From assembly GCF_001889545.1 (NCBI RefSeq), contig NZ_CP018194.1:1896501-1960500 (forward strand): DNA of 64,000 bases. Reading direction: 5' to 3'. Made by a program: the position numbers and the translations under genes. The notes under the pieces were generated by a model. It saw nothing but the letters and a program-made list of their open reading frames with translations, had not been told where the DNA came from and searched no databases. The stretch is from Granulibacter bethesdensis. Its GTDB lineage: Bacteria; Pseudomonadota; Alphaproteobacteria; Acetobacterales; Acetobacteraceae. Position 1 is the first letter of the stretch. Each line of letters starts with the position of its first letter. Shown here piece by piece: positions 1 to 10,425 of this stretch.

Positions 1-3000
1 CTCGGCTGGAACACCAGGTTCTGCAACGCCGTGGAAACCTCGGCGGACGTCCCCGTCACGCTGTAGGTCTTGCCATCCGTGCTGACTTCACCAGAACCAA
101 GATTCGCATAGCTTCCCGCATATGCAGAATCAAAGCCAAACTTAGCCGTCACACTGGAGGCCGTGCCACCAAGAGACATGCTCTGTGCTGGCAGAATGCC
201 TCCCGCTGCATACAGCACAGTGGAACCATTCGAACCCTGCCGCGCAAGGAATACACGATTGCCAGGCCCGTCACTCGCAAAGTTCAGACTGTAGCTGCCA
301 TTCCCCGTCACAACGCTGGTAGTGCTGCCGGATTGTGTCACATAGGTCTGGCTGTCATAGCCGAGACCGGTCAGATCAATCTCATCGTCGCTCTGGAAAC
401 CGCTGATCACAGCGCCAGAGACGACCGCGCTGTTGTCTCCGATGACGAGCGTCCCACTGCCAACACCCGAGAAAGTCAACGAGCCACTGAGCACACCACC
501 GCTATTGACAGTGACCGTCCCGCTACCGGCAATCACGTCATTCAACGCAACGCCGCCGGCAAAGATCTGCTGGCCACCACCAGAGGTCACAACAGTCCCA
601 CTAGCAACGCCGCCGGACTGGATGCTTTGCAACGCACCGCTACCGATTACCTGCGCACTATACGCAACCCCGGACAATGTCTGAAGTGTCCCAAGCAACT
701 GGGTACCACTCGCCACACCGCCCGCATCCACGAACTCGCTGCCGGAACTGACAACCGTGCCAATCGCGACACCGCCCGAATAGATATTTTCCATCCCGCC
801 CGACAGCACCGTGCCGGATGCAATGCCTCCACTGCTGATCAATGCATTGCCGCCGATCAGCACAGTGTCGCTGGCCGTGCCGCCGCTCAGATACAGATCA
901 CCATTGGTGGTTATGCGGGTGCCTGATACCGATCCACCAGACTGCACCACCGTCCTGCCATTGTTCAGCAGCGTGCCAATCGCGGAACCACCCGAAGAAA
1001 CAATCAGGTCGCTGGCCTGATTCTCGATATCAACACCTGATACGCTGGCGCCGGAAGAAACAGTGAAGTTCCCACCTGACAAAACAGCAGACTGCGCCAC
1101 GCCGCCACTGAGAAGGGATACATTACCGCCAAGACGGATGACTGTGCCGAGTGCACTCCCTCCCGCACTGATAATCTGGCTGCCGCCGCTGTTCACACTC
1201 GCCGACAGGACAGAACCGCCTGACGAAACAGCCTGCAAGCCACCATTGCTGATGACCGTGCCACTCGCGACACCGCCAGAGGAGACGAGCTGCAACGCCC
1301 CAGAAGCGAGAACCGTGGCCGTTGCCGTGCCTCCGGAAGACAGGGTCTGGGAAACCGCACTCAGAAACGACACGCCACTTACAGACGCACCATTCACCAG
1401 AACCTGCTGCGCACCAGCAGAGTAAACAATACCGCTGACAACAGCCCCACCATTCAGAACCAGACTGCCGCCAGAGCTCACCGTCGCAGACGTAGCGGAA
1501 CCACCAGACAGAACAGACTCGATGCCACCATTGCTGATGACCGTGCCACTCGCTGCCCCGCCAGAGAAAACAAGCTGATTGCCACCACCACTGATCTGCG
1601 TACCGCTCGCTACGCCGCCAGAGTTAACATCCTGCCTGCCACCAGAACTGATCTGCGTGCTGCTCGCTACGCCGCCAGAGGAAACAATCTGAAAGCCACT
1701 AGAACTGAGCTGGGTGCCATTCGCTACAGCGCCAGAGGAAACATACTGCACGCCACCAGCATTGATCTGCGTGCCACTCGCGACGCCGCCAGGCCGAACA
1801 TACTGATAGCCAGCAGAATTGAGCTGCGCGCCGTTTGCTATGCCGCCAGACCACACATACTGCTGGCCCCCAGAACTGAGCTGCGTGCCGATCACTACGC
1901 CACCAGACACGACGTACTGCACCCCACCAGAACTGACCTGCGTACCGCTTGCTACGCCGCCAGAGGATACAGCCTGCACCGCACCAGAGGCGAGAACCGT
2001 TCCGGTTGCCGTGCCGCCGGAAGACAGGGTCTGGGAAACCGCACTCAGAAACGACACGCCATTTGTAGACGCACCACTCACCAGAACCTGCTGCGCACCT
2101 GCAGAGTAAACGATACCGCTGACAACAGCGCCACCGTTCAGAACCAGACTGCCACCAGAGCTCACCGTCGCAGACGTCGCGGAACCGCCAGACAGAACAG
2201 ACTGGCTGCCACCAGAGCTGATCTGCGTGCCACTCGCCACACCGCCAGAGGATACAACCTGCACCGCACCAAAGGCGAGAACCGTTCCGGTTGCCGTGCC
2301 GCCGGAAGACAGGGTCTGGGAAACCGCACTCAGAAACGACACCCCATTTGTAGACGCACCACTCACCAGAACCTGCTGTGCACCTGCAGAGTAAACGATA
2401 CCGCTGACTACAGCCCCACCGTTCAGAACCAGCGTGCCACCAGAGCTCACCGTCGCAGACGTCGCGGAACCGCCAGACTGAACAGACTGGCTGCCACCAG
2501 AGCTGATCTGCGTGCCACTCGCTACGCCGGCAGCCAAAACAAGCTGTGCGCCACCACCACTGATCTGCGTACCGCTCGCTACGCCGCCAGATATAACATA
2601 CTGTAAGCCCCCAGAACTAAGCTGCGTGCCACTCGCTACACCGCCAGTAACATCCTGCCAGCCCCCAGAACTGACCTGCGCACCGCTCGCTACGCCGCCA
2701 GAGGAAACACCCTGCCTGCCACCAGAACTGATCTGCGTACCGCTCGCTATGCCGCCAGAGTAAACATTCTGCTGGCCACCGGAACTGATCCGCGTGCCAC
2801 TCACTACACCGCCAGAAACATACTGCTGGCCACCCGAACTGATCTGCGTGCCGCTCGCTACGCCGCCAGACGCAACATACTGCACGCCCGCAATGATCTG
2901 CGTGCCACTCGCTATGCCGCCAGACAGAACAGACTGGCTGCCACCACCACTGATCTGCGCACCACTCGCCACACCGCCAGAGGATACAGTCTGCAACGCA

Positions 3001-5621
3001 CCAAAGGAGAGAACCGTTCCGGTTGCCGTGCCGCCGGAAGACAGGGTCTGGGAAACCGCACTCAGAAACGACACGCCATTTGTAGACGCACCACTCACCA
3101 GAACCTGCTGTGCACCTGCAGAGTAAACGATACCGCTGACAACAGCCCCACCGTTCAGAACCAGCGTTCCGCCAGAGCTGACCGTCGCAGACATCGCGGA
3201 ACCACCAGACAGAACAGATTCGATGCCACCATTGCTGATGACCGTACTGCTCGCTACGCCGCCAGAGGAAACACTCTGCGTACCGCCAGAAGCGAGAACC
3301 GTTGCCGTTGCCGTGCCTCCGGAAGACAGGGTCTGGGAAACCGCACTCAGAAACGACACGCCACTTATAGATGCACCATTCACCAGAACCTGCTGGGCAC
3401 CGGCAGAGTAAACGATACCGCTGACAACAGCCCCACCGTTCAGGAACAGACTGCCGCCAGAGCTCACCGTCGCAGACGTAGCAGAACCGCCAGACAGAAC
3501 AGACTGGCTGCCACCGGCACTGATCTGCGTACCGCTCGCTATGCCGCCAGAGAAAACAAGCTGATTGCCACCACCACTGATCTGCGTACCGCTCGCTACG
3601 CCGCCAGAGTTAACATCCTGCCTGCCACCAGAACTGATCTGCGTGCTGCTCGCTACGCCGCCAGAGGAAACAATCTGAAAGCCACTAGAACTGAGCTGGG
3701 TGCCATTCGCTACAGCGCCAGAGGAAACATACTGCACGCCACCAGCATTGATCTGCGTGCCACTCGCGACGCCGCCAGGCCGAACATACTGATAGCCAGC
3801 AGAATTGAGCTGCGCGCCGTTTGCTATGCCGCCAGACCACACATACTGCTGGCCCCCAGAACTGAGCTGCGTGCCGATCACTACGCCACCAGACACGACG
3901 TACTGCACCCCACCAGAACTGACCTGCGTACCGCTTGCTACGCCGCCAGAGGATACAGCCTGCACCGCACCAGAGGCGAGAACCGTTCCGGTTGCCGTGC
4001 CGCCGGAAGACAGGGTCTGGGAAACCGCACTCAGAAACGACACGCCATTTGTAGACGCACCACTCACCAGAACCTGCTGTGCACCTGCAGAGTAAACGAT
4101 ACCGCTGACAACAGCCCCACCGTTCAGAACCAGACTGCCACCAGAGCTCACCGTCGCAGACGTCGCGGAACCGCCAGACTGAACAGACTGGCTGCCACCA
4201 GAGCTGATCTGCGTGCCACTCGCTACGCCGGCAGCCAAAACAAGCTGTGCGCCACCACCACTGATCTGCGTACCGCTCGCTACGCCGCCAGACCAAACAG
4301 TCTGCAGGCCACCAGCACTGATCTGCGTGCCACTCGCTGCCCCGCCAGAGAAAACATACTGCCAGCCACCAGAACTGATCTGCGCGCCGCTCGCTACGCC
4401 GCCAGAGTAAACATCCTGCAAGCCACCAGAACTGATCTGCGTGCTATTCGCTACGCCGCCAGAGGATACAACCTGTACCGCACCAGAAGCGAGAACCGTT
4501 CCGGTTGCCGTGCCTCCGGAAGACAGAGTCTGGAAAACAGCACTCAGAAACGACACGCCACTTGTAGACGCACCACTTACCAAAACCTGCTGCGCACCTG
4601 CAGAGTAAACGATACCGCTGACTACAGCGCCACCGTTCAGAACCAGGCTGCCGCCAGAGCTCACCGTCGCAGACGTCGCGGAACCGCCAGACTGAACAGA
4701 CTCGATGCCACCATTGCTGATGACCGTGCCACTCGCTGCACCGCCAGACCAAACAAGCTGATAGCCACCAGAACTGATCTGCGTGCCACTCGCTACGCCG
4801 CCAGACCGAACAGACTGCTCGCCAGCACTGATCTGCGTGCCATTCGCTACGCCGCTAGAGTAAACATCCTGCCTGCCACCAGAACTGACCTGCGTACCGC
4901 TTGCTACGCCGCCAGAGGATACAGCCTGCACCGCACCAGAGGCGAGAACCGTTCCGGTTGCCGTGCCGCCGGAAGACAGGGTCTGGGAAACCGCACTCAG
5001 AAACGACACGCCATTTGTAGACGCACCACTCACCAGAACCTGCTGCGCACCTGCAGAGTAAACGATACCGCTGACTACAGCCCCACCGTTCAGAACCAGA
5101 CTGCCACCAGAGCTCACCGTCGCAGACGTCACGGAACCACCAGACAGAACAGACTCGATGCCACCATTGCTAATGACCGTGCCGCTCACTGCACCGCCAG
5201 ACCAAACAAGCTGATAGCCACCAGAACTGATCTGCGTGCCACTCGCTACGCCGCCAGGCCGAACATACTGCTGGCCCCCAGAACTGATCTGCGTGCCACT
5301 CGCTGCACCGCCAGACCAAACATACTGCACGCCAGCACTGATCTGCGCACCGCTCGCTACGCCGCTAGAGTAAACATCCTGCCTGCCACCAGAACTGATC
5401 TGCGTGCCGCTCGCTACGCCGCCAGAGGAAACAATCTGATGTGAAGCACTGCCAACTGTCGTCGAAACAGCAGAGCCGCCAGACAAAACAGTCTCAGTGG
5501 AAGAACCGGTGAGCTGCGTATTGCTGGTCGTGCCGAACACATCCATCGTGGCAGAGCCAGTTGAGCCATTCAACGTCACGCCACTGGACGTAAAGCCCGC
5601 AGAAACAACAATATCAGCCAT
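1..5621 (-). CDS. Giant strand-loop-strand repeat adhesin-like protein, C-terminus outside window
   Basis: This is a single minus-strand reading frame that starts at the ATG at 5621 behind a GGGTGG-type ribosome site and still reads sensibly at the left edge, giving at least 1873 residues. The protein is built from roughly 20-residue units of the type SGGVASGTQISSGGQQYV. Such units are known from AIDA-I-like autotransporter passenger domains and should stack as a beta-solenoid at the cell surface. After about residue 1730 the repeats give way to a non-repetitive part with the motif DDEIDLTGLGYDS. There is no N-terminal signal peptide (it begins MADIVVSAGF), which points to type I or another signal-less secretion route rather than a classical autotransporter, but the C-terminus that would decide this is missing. 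The role in adhesion or biofilm is inferred. Short plus-strand frames rich in TPP and CVP motifs are antisense shadows. Confidence 0.82.
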   Translation of the reverse strand, partial: MADIVVSAGFTSSGVTLNGSTGSATMDVFGTTSNTQLTGSSTETVLSGGSAVSTTVGSASHQIVSSGGVASGTQISSGGRQDVYSSGVASGAQISAGVQYVWSGGAASGTQISSGGQQYVRPGGVASGTQISSGGYQLVWSGGAVSGTVISNGGIESVLSGGSVTSATVSSGGSLVLNGGAVVSGIVYSAGAQQVLVSGASTNGVSFLSAVSQTLSSGGTATGTVLASGAVQAVSSGGVASGTQVSSGGRQDVYSSGVANGTQISAGEQSVRSGGVASGTQISSGGYQLVWSGGAASGTVISNGGIESVQSGGSATSATVSSGGSLVLNGGAVVSGIVYSAGAQQVLVSGASTSGVSFLSAVFQTLSSGGTATGTVLASGAVQVVSSGGVANSTQISSGGLQDVYSGGVASGAQISSGGWQYVFSGGAASGTQISAGGLQTVWSGGVASGTQISGGGAQLVLAAGVASGTQISSGGSQSVQSGGSATSATVSSGGSLVLNGGAVVSGIVYSAGAQQVLVSGASTNGVSFLSAVSQTLSSGGTATGTVLASGAVQAVSSGGVASGTQVSSGGVQYVVSGGVVIGTQLSSGGQQYVWSGGIANGAQLNSAGYQYVRPGGVASGTQINAGGVQYVSSGAVANGTQLSSSGFQIVSSGGVASSTQISSGGRQDVNSGGVASGTQISGGGNQLVFSGGIASGTQISAGGSQSVLSGGSATSATVSSGGSLFLNGGAVVSGIVYSAGAQQVLVNGASISGVSFLSAVSQTLSSGGTATATVLASGGTQSVSSGGVASSTVISNGGIESVLSGGSAMSATVSSGGTLVLNGGAVVSGIVYSAGAQQVLVSGASTNGVSFLSAVSQTLSSGGTATGTVLSFGALQTVSSGGVASGAQISGGGSQSVLSGGIASGTQIIAGVQYVASGGVASGTQISSGGQQYVSGGVVSGTRISSGGQQNVYSGGIASGTQISSGGRQGVSSGGVASGAQVSSGGWQDVTGGVASGTQLSSGGLQYVISGGVASGTQISGGGAQLVLAAGVASGTQISSGGSQSVQSGGSATSATVSSGGTLVLNGGAVVSGIVYSAGAQQVLVSGASTNGVSFLSAVSQTLSSGGTATGTVLAFGAVQVVSSGGVASGTQISSGGSQSVLSGGSATSATVSSGGSLVLNGGAVVSGIVYSAGAQQVLVSGASTNGVSFLSAVSQTLSSGGTATGTVLASGAVQAVSSGGVASGTQVSSGGVQYVVSGGVVIGTQLSSGGQQYVWSGGIANGAQLNSAGYQYVRPGGVASGTQINAGGVQYVSSGAVANGTQLSSSGFQIVSSGGVASSTQISSGGRQDVNSGGVASGTQISGGGNQLVFSGGAASGTVISNGGIESVLSGGSATSATVSSGGSLVLNGGAVVSGIVYSAGAQQVLVNGASVSGVSFLSAVSQTLSSGGTATATVLASGALQLVSSGGVASGTVISNGGLQAVSSGGSVLSASVNSGGSQIISAGGSALGTVIRLGGNVSLLSGGVAQSAVLSGGNFTVSSGASVSGVDIENQASDLIVSSGGSAIGTLLNNGRTVVQSGGSVSGTRITTNGDLYLSGGTASDTVLIGGNALISSGGIASGTVLSGGMENIYSGGVAIGTVVSSGSEFVDAGGVASGTQLLGTLQTLSGVAYSAQVIGSGALQSIQSGGVASGTVVTSGGGQQIFAGGVALNDVIAGSGTVTVNSGGVLSGSLTFSGVGSGTLVIGDNSAVVSGAVISGFQSDDEIDLTGLGYDSQTYVTQSGSTTSVVTGNGSYSLNFASDGPGNRVFLARQGSNGSTVLYAAGGILPAQSMSLGGTASSVTAKFGFDSAYAGSYANLGSGEVSTDGKTYSVTGTSAEVSTALQNLVFQP
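1561..2240 (-). repeat. Copy 1 of a near-identical internal duplication in the adhesin gene
   Basis: This stretch of about 680 bp matches 3547-4226 almost base for base, offset by exactly 1986 bp (662 codons), so the reading frame is kept. Identity fades left of about 1561 and right of about 2240. Only scattered single-base differences were seen. The boundaries are judged by eye. Confidence 0.8.
3547..4226 (-). repeat. Copy 2 of the internal duplication in the adhesin gene
   Basis: This copy pairs with 1561-2240. Both lie within a wider field in which one larger module, recognisable by the plus-strand string AACCGCACTCAGAAACGACA or close variants, occurs eight times (near 1350, 2037, 2321, 3055, 3338, 4023, 4535 and 4988). 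The near identity points to recent duplication or gene conversion between modules. Confidence 0.8.
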
Positions 5622-6022
5622 TACCACCCTTAAATCCGGTCAGAATAAAAAATAAAACATCACGGCTCGTATAGGCTTGTTCCTAGCATCAGATTCAGGA
5701 ATGGCACTACAAAAAATTTCATTTTTTAATTAAAAATCGCGCACAGGTTGTGCTTGTACAACCACTTGCATTTGTACACTCCACGCAGGCTAACCTCCTG
5801 CACAGGAAACAGACCCGAAATTCTGCAATCCTTTCCAACCAGCGGGCGCGGGGCACCTGTCGGGTGGTCTCGATACCCCTACGGGCAGAACCCACATGCA
5901 TAACGGTGACACGGGAACAGGCCGTTACAGATGTTTCCCGATAGCCTGCATGCTGCTATACCCGGCCCGCGTCGCCCGGTTCGGGGGGCGTGGTTCGTCA
6001 CACCGTCGCTGAAAGTCATGCC
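5622..6022. other. Divergent intergenic region between adhesin gene and purC
   Basis: This 401-bp stretch must carry the promoters of both diverging genes. It is AT-rich around 5710-5745 and contains a short dyad (GTTGT...ACAAC near 5747-5762) and a TTGTACA-like repeat. I could not assign a convincing -35/-10 pair, and no reading frame in it looks like a gene. Confidence 0.5.
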
Positions 6023-6787
6023 ATGGCACGCCGACGCCAGCTCTATGAGGGCAAGGCCAAAATCCTGTTCGAGGGGCCCGAACCGGGCACGCTCGTACAA
6101 TATTTCAAGGACGATGCCACCGCCGGGAATGGAGCCAAAAAAGGCATCATCACCGGAAAAGGCGTGCTGAATAACCGAATCAGCGAATATCTGATGCAGC
6201 GTCTGGGTGAAATCGGCATCCCGACCCATTTCGTACGCCGCCTCAACATGCGGGAGCAGTTGATCCGCGAGGTCGAGATCATCCCTCTGGAAATCGTTGT
6301 GCGCAACATCGCCGCCGGCAGCATTTCCAGCCGCCTCGGCATCCCGGAAGGCACCCGCCTGCCGCGCTCCATCCTCGAATACTATTACAAGAACGATGCG
6401 CTGAACGACCCCATGGTCGCAGAGGAACATATCACCGCATTCGGCTGGGCCAGCACCACTGATATGGACGACATCGTCTCCCTGACCCTGCGCGTGAACG
6501 ATTTCCTCTCCGGCCTGTTTCTGGGCGTCGGCATCCAGCTTGTCGATTTCAAGCTGGAATTCGGCCGCCTGTGGGAAAACGAGGAAATGCGTATCGTGCT
6601 GGCCGATGAGATCAGCCCTGATAACTGCCGTCTGTGGGACGCCAAGACCAACGAGAAAATGGACAAGGACCGTTTCCGCCGCGATCTCGGCGGGGTCGAG
6701 GAAGCCTATCAGGAAGTGGCCAAGCGCCTGGGCATCCTGCCGGAAGCCGGAAGCCGGGACATGAAGGGCCCGGAGACCATGCAGTAA
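6023..6787 (+). CDS. purC: SAICAR synthetase (phosphoribosylaminoimidazole-succinocarboxamide synthase)
   Basis: The enzyme joins aspartate to CAIR with ATP to give SAICAR in cytosolic de novo purine synthesis. The 254-residue product starts [18 protein letters not shown], the usual N-terminal ATP-grip segment of alphaproteobacterial PurC, and carries the conserved segment VDFKLEFGR in the second half. An upstream in-frame GTG at 5990 would add 11 residues, but the family normally starts at this ATG. It is the first gene of a plus-strand run with purS two bases downstream, so co-transcription with purS-purQ-purL is expected. Nothing unusual was seen in the protein. Confidence 0.96.
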   Translation: MARRRQLYEGKAKILFEGPEPGTLVQYFKDDATAGNGAKKGIITGKGVLNNRISEYLMQRLGEIGIPTHFVRRLNMREQLIREVEIIPLEIVVRNIAAGSISSRLGIPEGTRLPRSILEYYYKNDALNDPMVAEEHITAFGWASTTDMDDIVSLTLRVNDFLSGLFLGVGIQLVDFKLEFGRLWENEEMRIVLADEISPDNCRLWDAKTNEKMDKDRFRRDLGGVEEAYQEVAKRLGILPEAGSRDMKGPETMQ

Positions 6788-6789
6788 CA

Positions 6790-7059
6790 ATGAGCGATAC
6801 AGCAATGAGCCATCCCACCAAGGCCGTGGTCACCGTCACCCTGAAGAACGGCGTGCTTGACCCGCAGGGCAAGGCCGTCGGCCATGCCCTTCATACACTG
6901 GGATTCTCCGGCGTTGGCGAAGTCCGCATCGGGCGCGTGATCGAGCTGGAACTGGCCGAGACCGATCCCGAACGTGCGCGTCAGACCGCGGAGGACATGG
7001 CCCGCAAGCTGCTGGCCAATACCGTGATCGAAAGCTTCCATGTGGAGATCAAGGCATGA
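6790..7059 (+). CDS. purS: FGAM synthase subunit PurS
   Basis: PurS is the small structural subunit that bridges PurL and PurQ in the three-part formylglycinamidine ribonucleotide (FGAM) synthase. The product is 89 residues and contains the family pattern VTLKNGVLDPQGKAVGHAL followed by a glycine-rich turn and a C-terminal beta strand. A second ATG at 6805 would give an 84-residue protein and is equally possible. The gene begins two bases after purC, and its stop overlaps the next start in an ATGA arrangement at 7056-7059, which suggests translational coupling. Its presence agrees with the short 724-residue PurL encoded downstream, since organisms with the long fused PurL lack PurS. Confidence 0.95.
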   Translation: MSDTAMSHPTKAVVTVTLKNGVLDPQGKAVGHALHTLGFSGVGEVRIGRVIELELAETDPERARQTAEDMARKLLANTVIESFHVEIKA

Positions 7060-7400
7060 GCCGTTTTCAGACCCGCCTGTTCAGCGCCGTTCTTGCCTGC
7101 ACCGCCCTCATGACCGGGCTGTCGGGCTTTTCAGCACCGGCTCATGCCGATTTTCTGAAGAGGAAGGTCCTGCTGGATTCCTGCCTCAGCGCAAAAAACG
7201 AGCGTGACTGCACCGGCTATATCGCCGGGATCGCCGACGCCGCCAGCGATGCGAAACAGGTGTGCATCCCTGCCGAGGCCCATCTGCCGCAGGTCAAGGC
7301 CCGCGTGCTGGGCTGGCTGAAAGCCCATAAGGAAAACCCCACCGAAGCCGCCGCCCCGTGGGTGAAACAGGCCCTGACGGAAAGCTTCCCCTGCAAGTGA
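7056..7400 (+). CDS. Rap1a/Tai-family secreted small protein inside the purine operon
   Basis: The 114-residue product begins with a clear Sec signal peptide (basic start, hydrophobic core, likely cleavage after APAHA near residue 31). The mature part has a cysteine early on (LLDSC), a [11 protein letters not shown] segment, a VCIP segment and a terminal FPCK. That order of cysteines and the GYIAG motif is what I know from the Rap1a/Tai immunity-protein family, first described as periplasmic partners of type VI effector amidases. Here there is no effector or type VI gene nearby. The start overlaps the purS stop by four bases and purQ begins four bases after the stop, so it is embedded in the purine operon. 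Its function in this place is unknown; an orphan immunity or general periplasmic role is inference. Confidence 0.8.
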   Translation: MSRFQTRLFSAVLACTALMTGLSGFSAPAHADFLKRKVLLDSCLSAKNERDCTGYIAGIADAASDAKQVCIPAEAHLPQVKARVLGWLKAHKENPTEAAAPWVKQALTESFPCK

Positions 7401-7404
7401 GCCA

Positions 7405-8106
7405 ATGCGCATGAAAGCCGGCATCGTCATTTTCCCCGGCACGAATCGCGACCGCGACATGGCGATCGCGCTGGAACGTGTCACCGGCCATGCGCCGGCG
7501 CGGCTGTGGCACCGCGACACCTCCCTGCCTGCCGGACTTGACCTGGTGGTATTACCGGGCGGGTTCAGCCATGGCGACTATCTGCGCAGCGGGGCCATGG
7601 CCGCCCTCTCCCCCATCATGGCCGAAATCCGCGCCTTTGCCGAACGCGGCGGCCATGTGCTGGGGGTCTGCAACGGTTTTCAGATCCTCACCGAAGCGCA
7701 CATGCTGCCCGGTGCGCTGCTGCGCAACGCTTCCCTGCGCTTCCTGTCGATGGACTGCCATCTGCGGGTGGAGCGGGCCGGAACGCCCTTTACCTCGCGC
7801 TGGCAGAAGGGCGACATCTTCCGCTCCCCCATGGCGCATGGCGATGGCAATTTCTTCGCCGATGACGATACGCTCGACCGGCTGGAAGGCGAAGGACGTG
7901 TCGCGTTCCGCTATGTCAACGCAGCGGGGGAAGCAACACCGGACGCCAATCTCAATGGCAGTGCCCGCTCTATCGCCGGTATCTACAGCGAAAATCTGCG
8001 CGTGCTCGGCCTGATGCCCCACCCGGAAAACCTGGTGGACCCGCTGATGGGAGGCGTGGACGGCAAACCGCTGTTCGACAGCATCGCCGCATCGCTCGCG
8101 GCATGA
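7405..8106 (+). CDS. purQ: FGAM synthase glutaminase subunit PurQ
   Basis: PurQ is the class I glutamine amidotransferase subunit that supplies ammonia to PurL. The 233-residue protein shows the nucleophile elbow [12 protein letters not shown] with the catalytic cysteine at residue 89, and the His-Glu pair of the triad in MPHPEN at residues 206 and 208. An alternative start two codons downstream (ATG at 7411) is possible. Length and motifs are normal for PurQ of the PurSQL type. It follows the Rap1a-like gene by four bases and precedes purL by about 106 bases that hold no gene. Confidence 0.96.
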   Translation: MRMKAGIVIFPGTNRDRDMAIALERVTGHAPARLWHRDTSLPAGLDLVVLPGGFSHGDYLRSGAMAALSPIMAEIRAFAERGGHVLGVCNGFQILTEAHMLPGALLRNASLRFLSMDCHLRVERAGTPFTSRWQKGDIFRSPMAHGDGNFFADDDTLDRLEGEGRVAFRYVNAAGEATPDANLNGSARSIAGIYSENLRVLGLMPHPENLVDPLMGGVDGKPLFDSIAASLAA

Positions 8107-8212
8107 ACGGGCGGAGCGGTTCCCTTCCGGTGGGCCGTCCGCCCCGATCTTTTCCTACCATCCGCGCGCGCCGCTTTTCGCAGGCCAGCGCGCCCGGCAC
8201 CGAGGCTGCTGC

Positions 8213-10387
8213 ATGACCCGAGACGTCACCCTGTCCCTGGCCCAGGAATTCGGCCTTGATGCCGCCGAATACCAGCGCGTACTGGACATCATGGGCCGCA
8301 CCCCAAGCTTTACCGAGCTGGGCATTTTCAGCGTGATGTGGTCGGAGCACTGCTCCTACAAATCCTCCCGCCACTGGCTGAAGCAATTGCCGACCAAGGC
8401 CCCCTGGGTCATTCACGGTCCGGGAGAAAATGCCGGCGTGGTCGATATTGGCGACGGGCTGGCCGCCATATTCAAGATGGAAAGCCACAACCATCCCAGC
8501 TTTATCGAGCCTTACCAGGGCGCGGCGACGGGTGTGGGCGGCATTCTGCGCGATGTGTTCACCATGGGTGCGCGGCCGGTGGCCAATCTGAACGCGCTGC
8601 GCTTCGGCAGCCCAGATCATCCGGCCACGAAACGGATCATCGACGGCGTGGTGCGTGGTATTGGCGGCTATGGCAACTGCGTCGGCGTGCCGACCGTGGG
8701 GGGAGAGGTCAATTTCCACCCGTCCTATAACGGCAATCCGCTGGTCAATGCCATGACTGTGGGCATCGCGCCAAAAGACCGCATTTTCCTCTCCGCCGCG
8801 GCGGGTGTCGGCAATCCGGTGATCTATGTCGGCTCCAAGACCGGACGCGACGGCATCCATGGCGCGACCATGGCCAGCACAGAGTTCGGCGCGGATTCCG
8901 AGGAAAAACGCCCCACCGTGCAGGTCGGCGATCCGTTCACCGAGAAGCTGCTGATCGAAGCCTGTCTGGAGCTGATGGCCACCGACGCCATTATAGCCAT
9001 TCAGGATATGGGCGCGGCCGGCCTGACCTCCTCCTCCGTTGAAATGGCGGGCAAGGGCGGGGTTGGCATCGAACTCGACCTCGATGCCGTGCCGCAGCGC
9101 GAGGAAGGCATGAGCGCCTATGAAATGATGCTCTCGGAAAGCCAGGAACGCATGCTGATGATCCTGCGTCCCGACCGGCAGGATGTGGCCCGTGCCATTT
9201 TTGAGAAATGGGAGCTGGATTTCGCCGTCATCGGCCACCTGACCGATACCGGACATATCGTCGTGAAGCATCAGGGCGTGGTGGAAGCCGATATTCCACT
9301 CGATCCTCTGGCTGAACAGGCCCCCCTCTATCAGCGTCCAACCGTGGAAACGCCGAAGCGTGCACCGCTGGGTGAGGTCGCTGATCCGGTCGGGATCGCA
9401 CCGGCCCTGCTGACGTTGATCGGCTCGCCGGACATCGCCTCCCGCCGCTGGATCTGGGATCAGTATGACAGCACCGTCGGCGGTCAGACCATCCGCCGTC
9501 CGGGCGCTGCCGATGCCGCCGTGGTGCGGCTGGATGGCACCCGGCGTGCTCTGGCCCTGACCACCGATTGCACGCCGCGCTACTGCTTTGCCGATCCTGA
9601 AGTGGGCGGTGCGCAAGCCGTGGCGGAAACATGGCGCAACCTGACCGCGGTGGGTGCGCGTCCGCTGGCCATTACCGACAACATGAATTTCGGCAATCCG
9701 CAAAAGCCCGAAATCATGGGCCAGTTCGCCGCCGCCATCCGTGGCATGCGCGAAGCCTGTCTGACGCTGGATTTCCCGGTCGTCAGCGGCAATGTCAGCC
9801 TCTACAACGAGACCGAGGGCACCGGTATTCTGCCGACCCCGGCCATTGGTGGCCTTGGTGTGCTGGATGAGGCTGAAACCGCCACCGGCCTCTCCCTGCG
9901 TTCGGGCCTTGATCTGGTGCTGATCGGTGCAGGCGGCACAACGCTCGGTCAAAGCCTGTGGCTGCGCGAGATCACGGGCCGCGAGGACGGACCGCCCCCG
10001 GCGGTCGATCTGGCCGCAGAGCGTCGCCATGGCGATCTGGTGCGCAGCCTGATCCATCAGGGCAAGGTCGCTGCCTGTCATGATCTGTCCGATGGCGGTC
10101 TGCTGGTGGCCCTCGCCGAAATGGCCATCGCTGGCCATACCGGTGCTGTGCTGAGCGTGGAAGGCGATCATGTCTTCTGGTATGGTGAGGATCAGGCCCG
10201 CTATATCATCGCCACCACCGACAGCGCGGCGGTGCTGGATGCGGCGAAAGCGGCCAATGTTCCCGCCAGCCTGATCGGACGTGCCGAAGGGGCGGATTTG
10301 CAAGTGCCGGGTTGCGCCCCCATATCCGTTTCTGCCCTGCGCGAACGTCATGAGGCGTTTCTGCCTGCGCTGATGGCGCAGCGCTGA
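8213..10387 (+). CDS. purL: FGAM synthase large subunit PurL (short form)
   Basis: PurL converts FGAR to FGAM with ATP, using ammonia channelled from PurQ. The 724-residue product is the short form that needs PurS and PurQ. The N-terminal motif [13 protein letters not shown] with the conserved histidine at residue 46, the ESHNHPS segment and the two repeated AIR-synthase-like halves are all present. The long open frame on the opposite strand (7970-10402) is a GC-bias shadow. It probably shares a transcript with purC-purS-purQ and is followed after 38 bases by bolA. Confidence 0.97.
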   Translation: MTRDVTLSLAQEFGLDAAEYQRVLDIMGRTPSFTELGIFSVMWSEHCSYKSSRHWLKQLPTKAPWVIHGPGENAGVVDIGDGLAAIFKMESHNHPSFIEPYQGAATGVGGILRDVFTMGARPVANLNALRFGSPDHPATKRIIDGVVRGIGGYGNCVGVPTVGGEVNFHPSYNGNPLVNAMTVGIAPKDRIFLSAAAGVGNPVIYVGSKTGRDGIHGATMASTEFGADSEEKRPTVQVGDPFTEKLLIEACLELMATDAIIAIQDMGAAGLTSSSVEMAGKGGVGIELDLDAVPQREEGMSAYEMMLSESQERMLMILRPDRQDVARAIFEKWELDFAVIGHLTDTGHIVVKHQGVVEADIPLDPLAEQAPLYQRPTVETPKRAPLGEVADPVGIAPALLTLIGSPDIASRRWIWDQYDSTVGGQTIRRPGAADAAVVRLDGTRRALALTTDCTPRYCFADPEVGGAQAVAETWRNLTAVGARPLAITDNMNFGNPQKPEIMGQFAAAIRGMREACLTLDFPVVSGNVSLYNETEGTGILPTPAIGGLGVLDEAETATGLSLRSGLDLVLIGAGGTTLGQSLWLREITGREDGPPPAVDLAAERRHGDLVRSLIHQGKVAACHDLSDGGLLVALAEMAIAGHTGAVLSVEGDHVFWYGEDQARYIIATTDSAAVLDAAKAANVPASLIGRAEGADLQVPGCAPISVSALRERHEAFLPALMAQR

Positions 10388-10425
10388 GCGCCCTGTCTTC
10401 AAGCCCCGCGAAGGAGAGTATCGCT

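Noticed and set aside
333-4410. Many plus-strand reading frames rich in Pro, Cys, Thr and Val across the first 4.4 kb
   Set aside because: They are antisense shadows of the minus-strand adhesin repeats; identical frames recur because the DNA repeats.
7970-10402. An 810-codon minus-strand reading frame opposite purL
   Set aside because: It has no recognisable domains, is exactly antisense to a well-supported gene, and its composition (His, Gln, Arg, Gly) is the usual GC-bias shadow.
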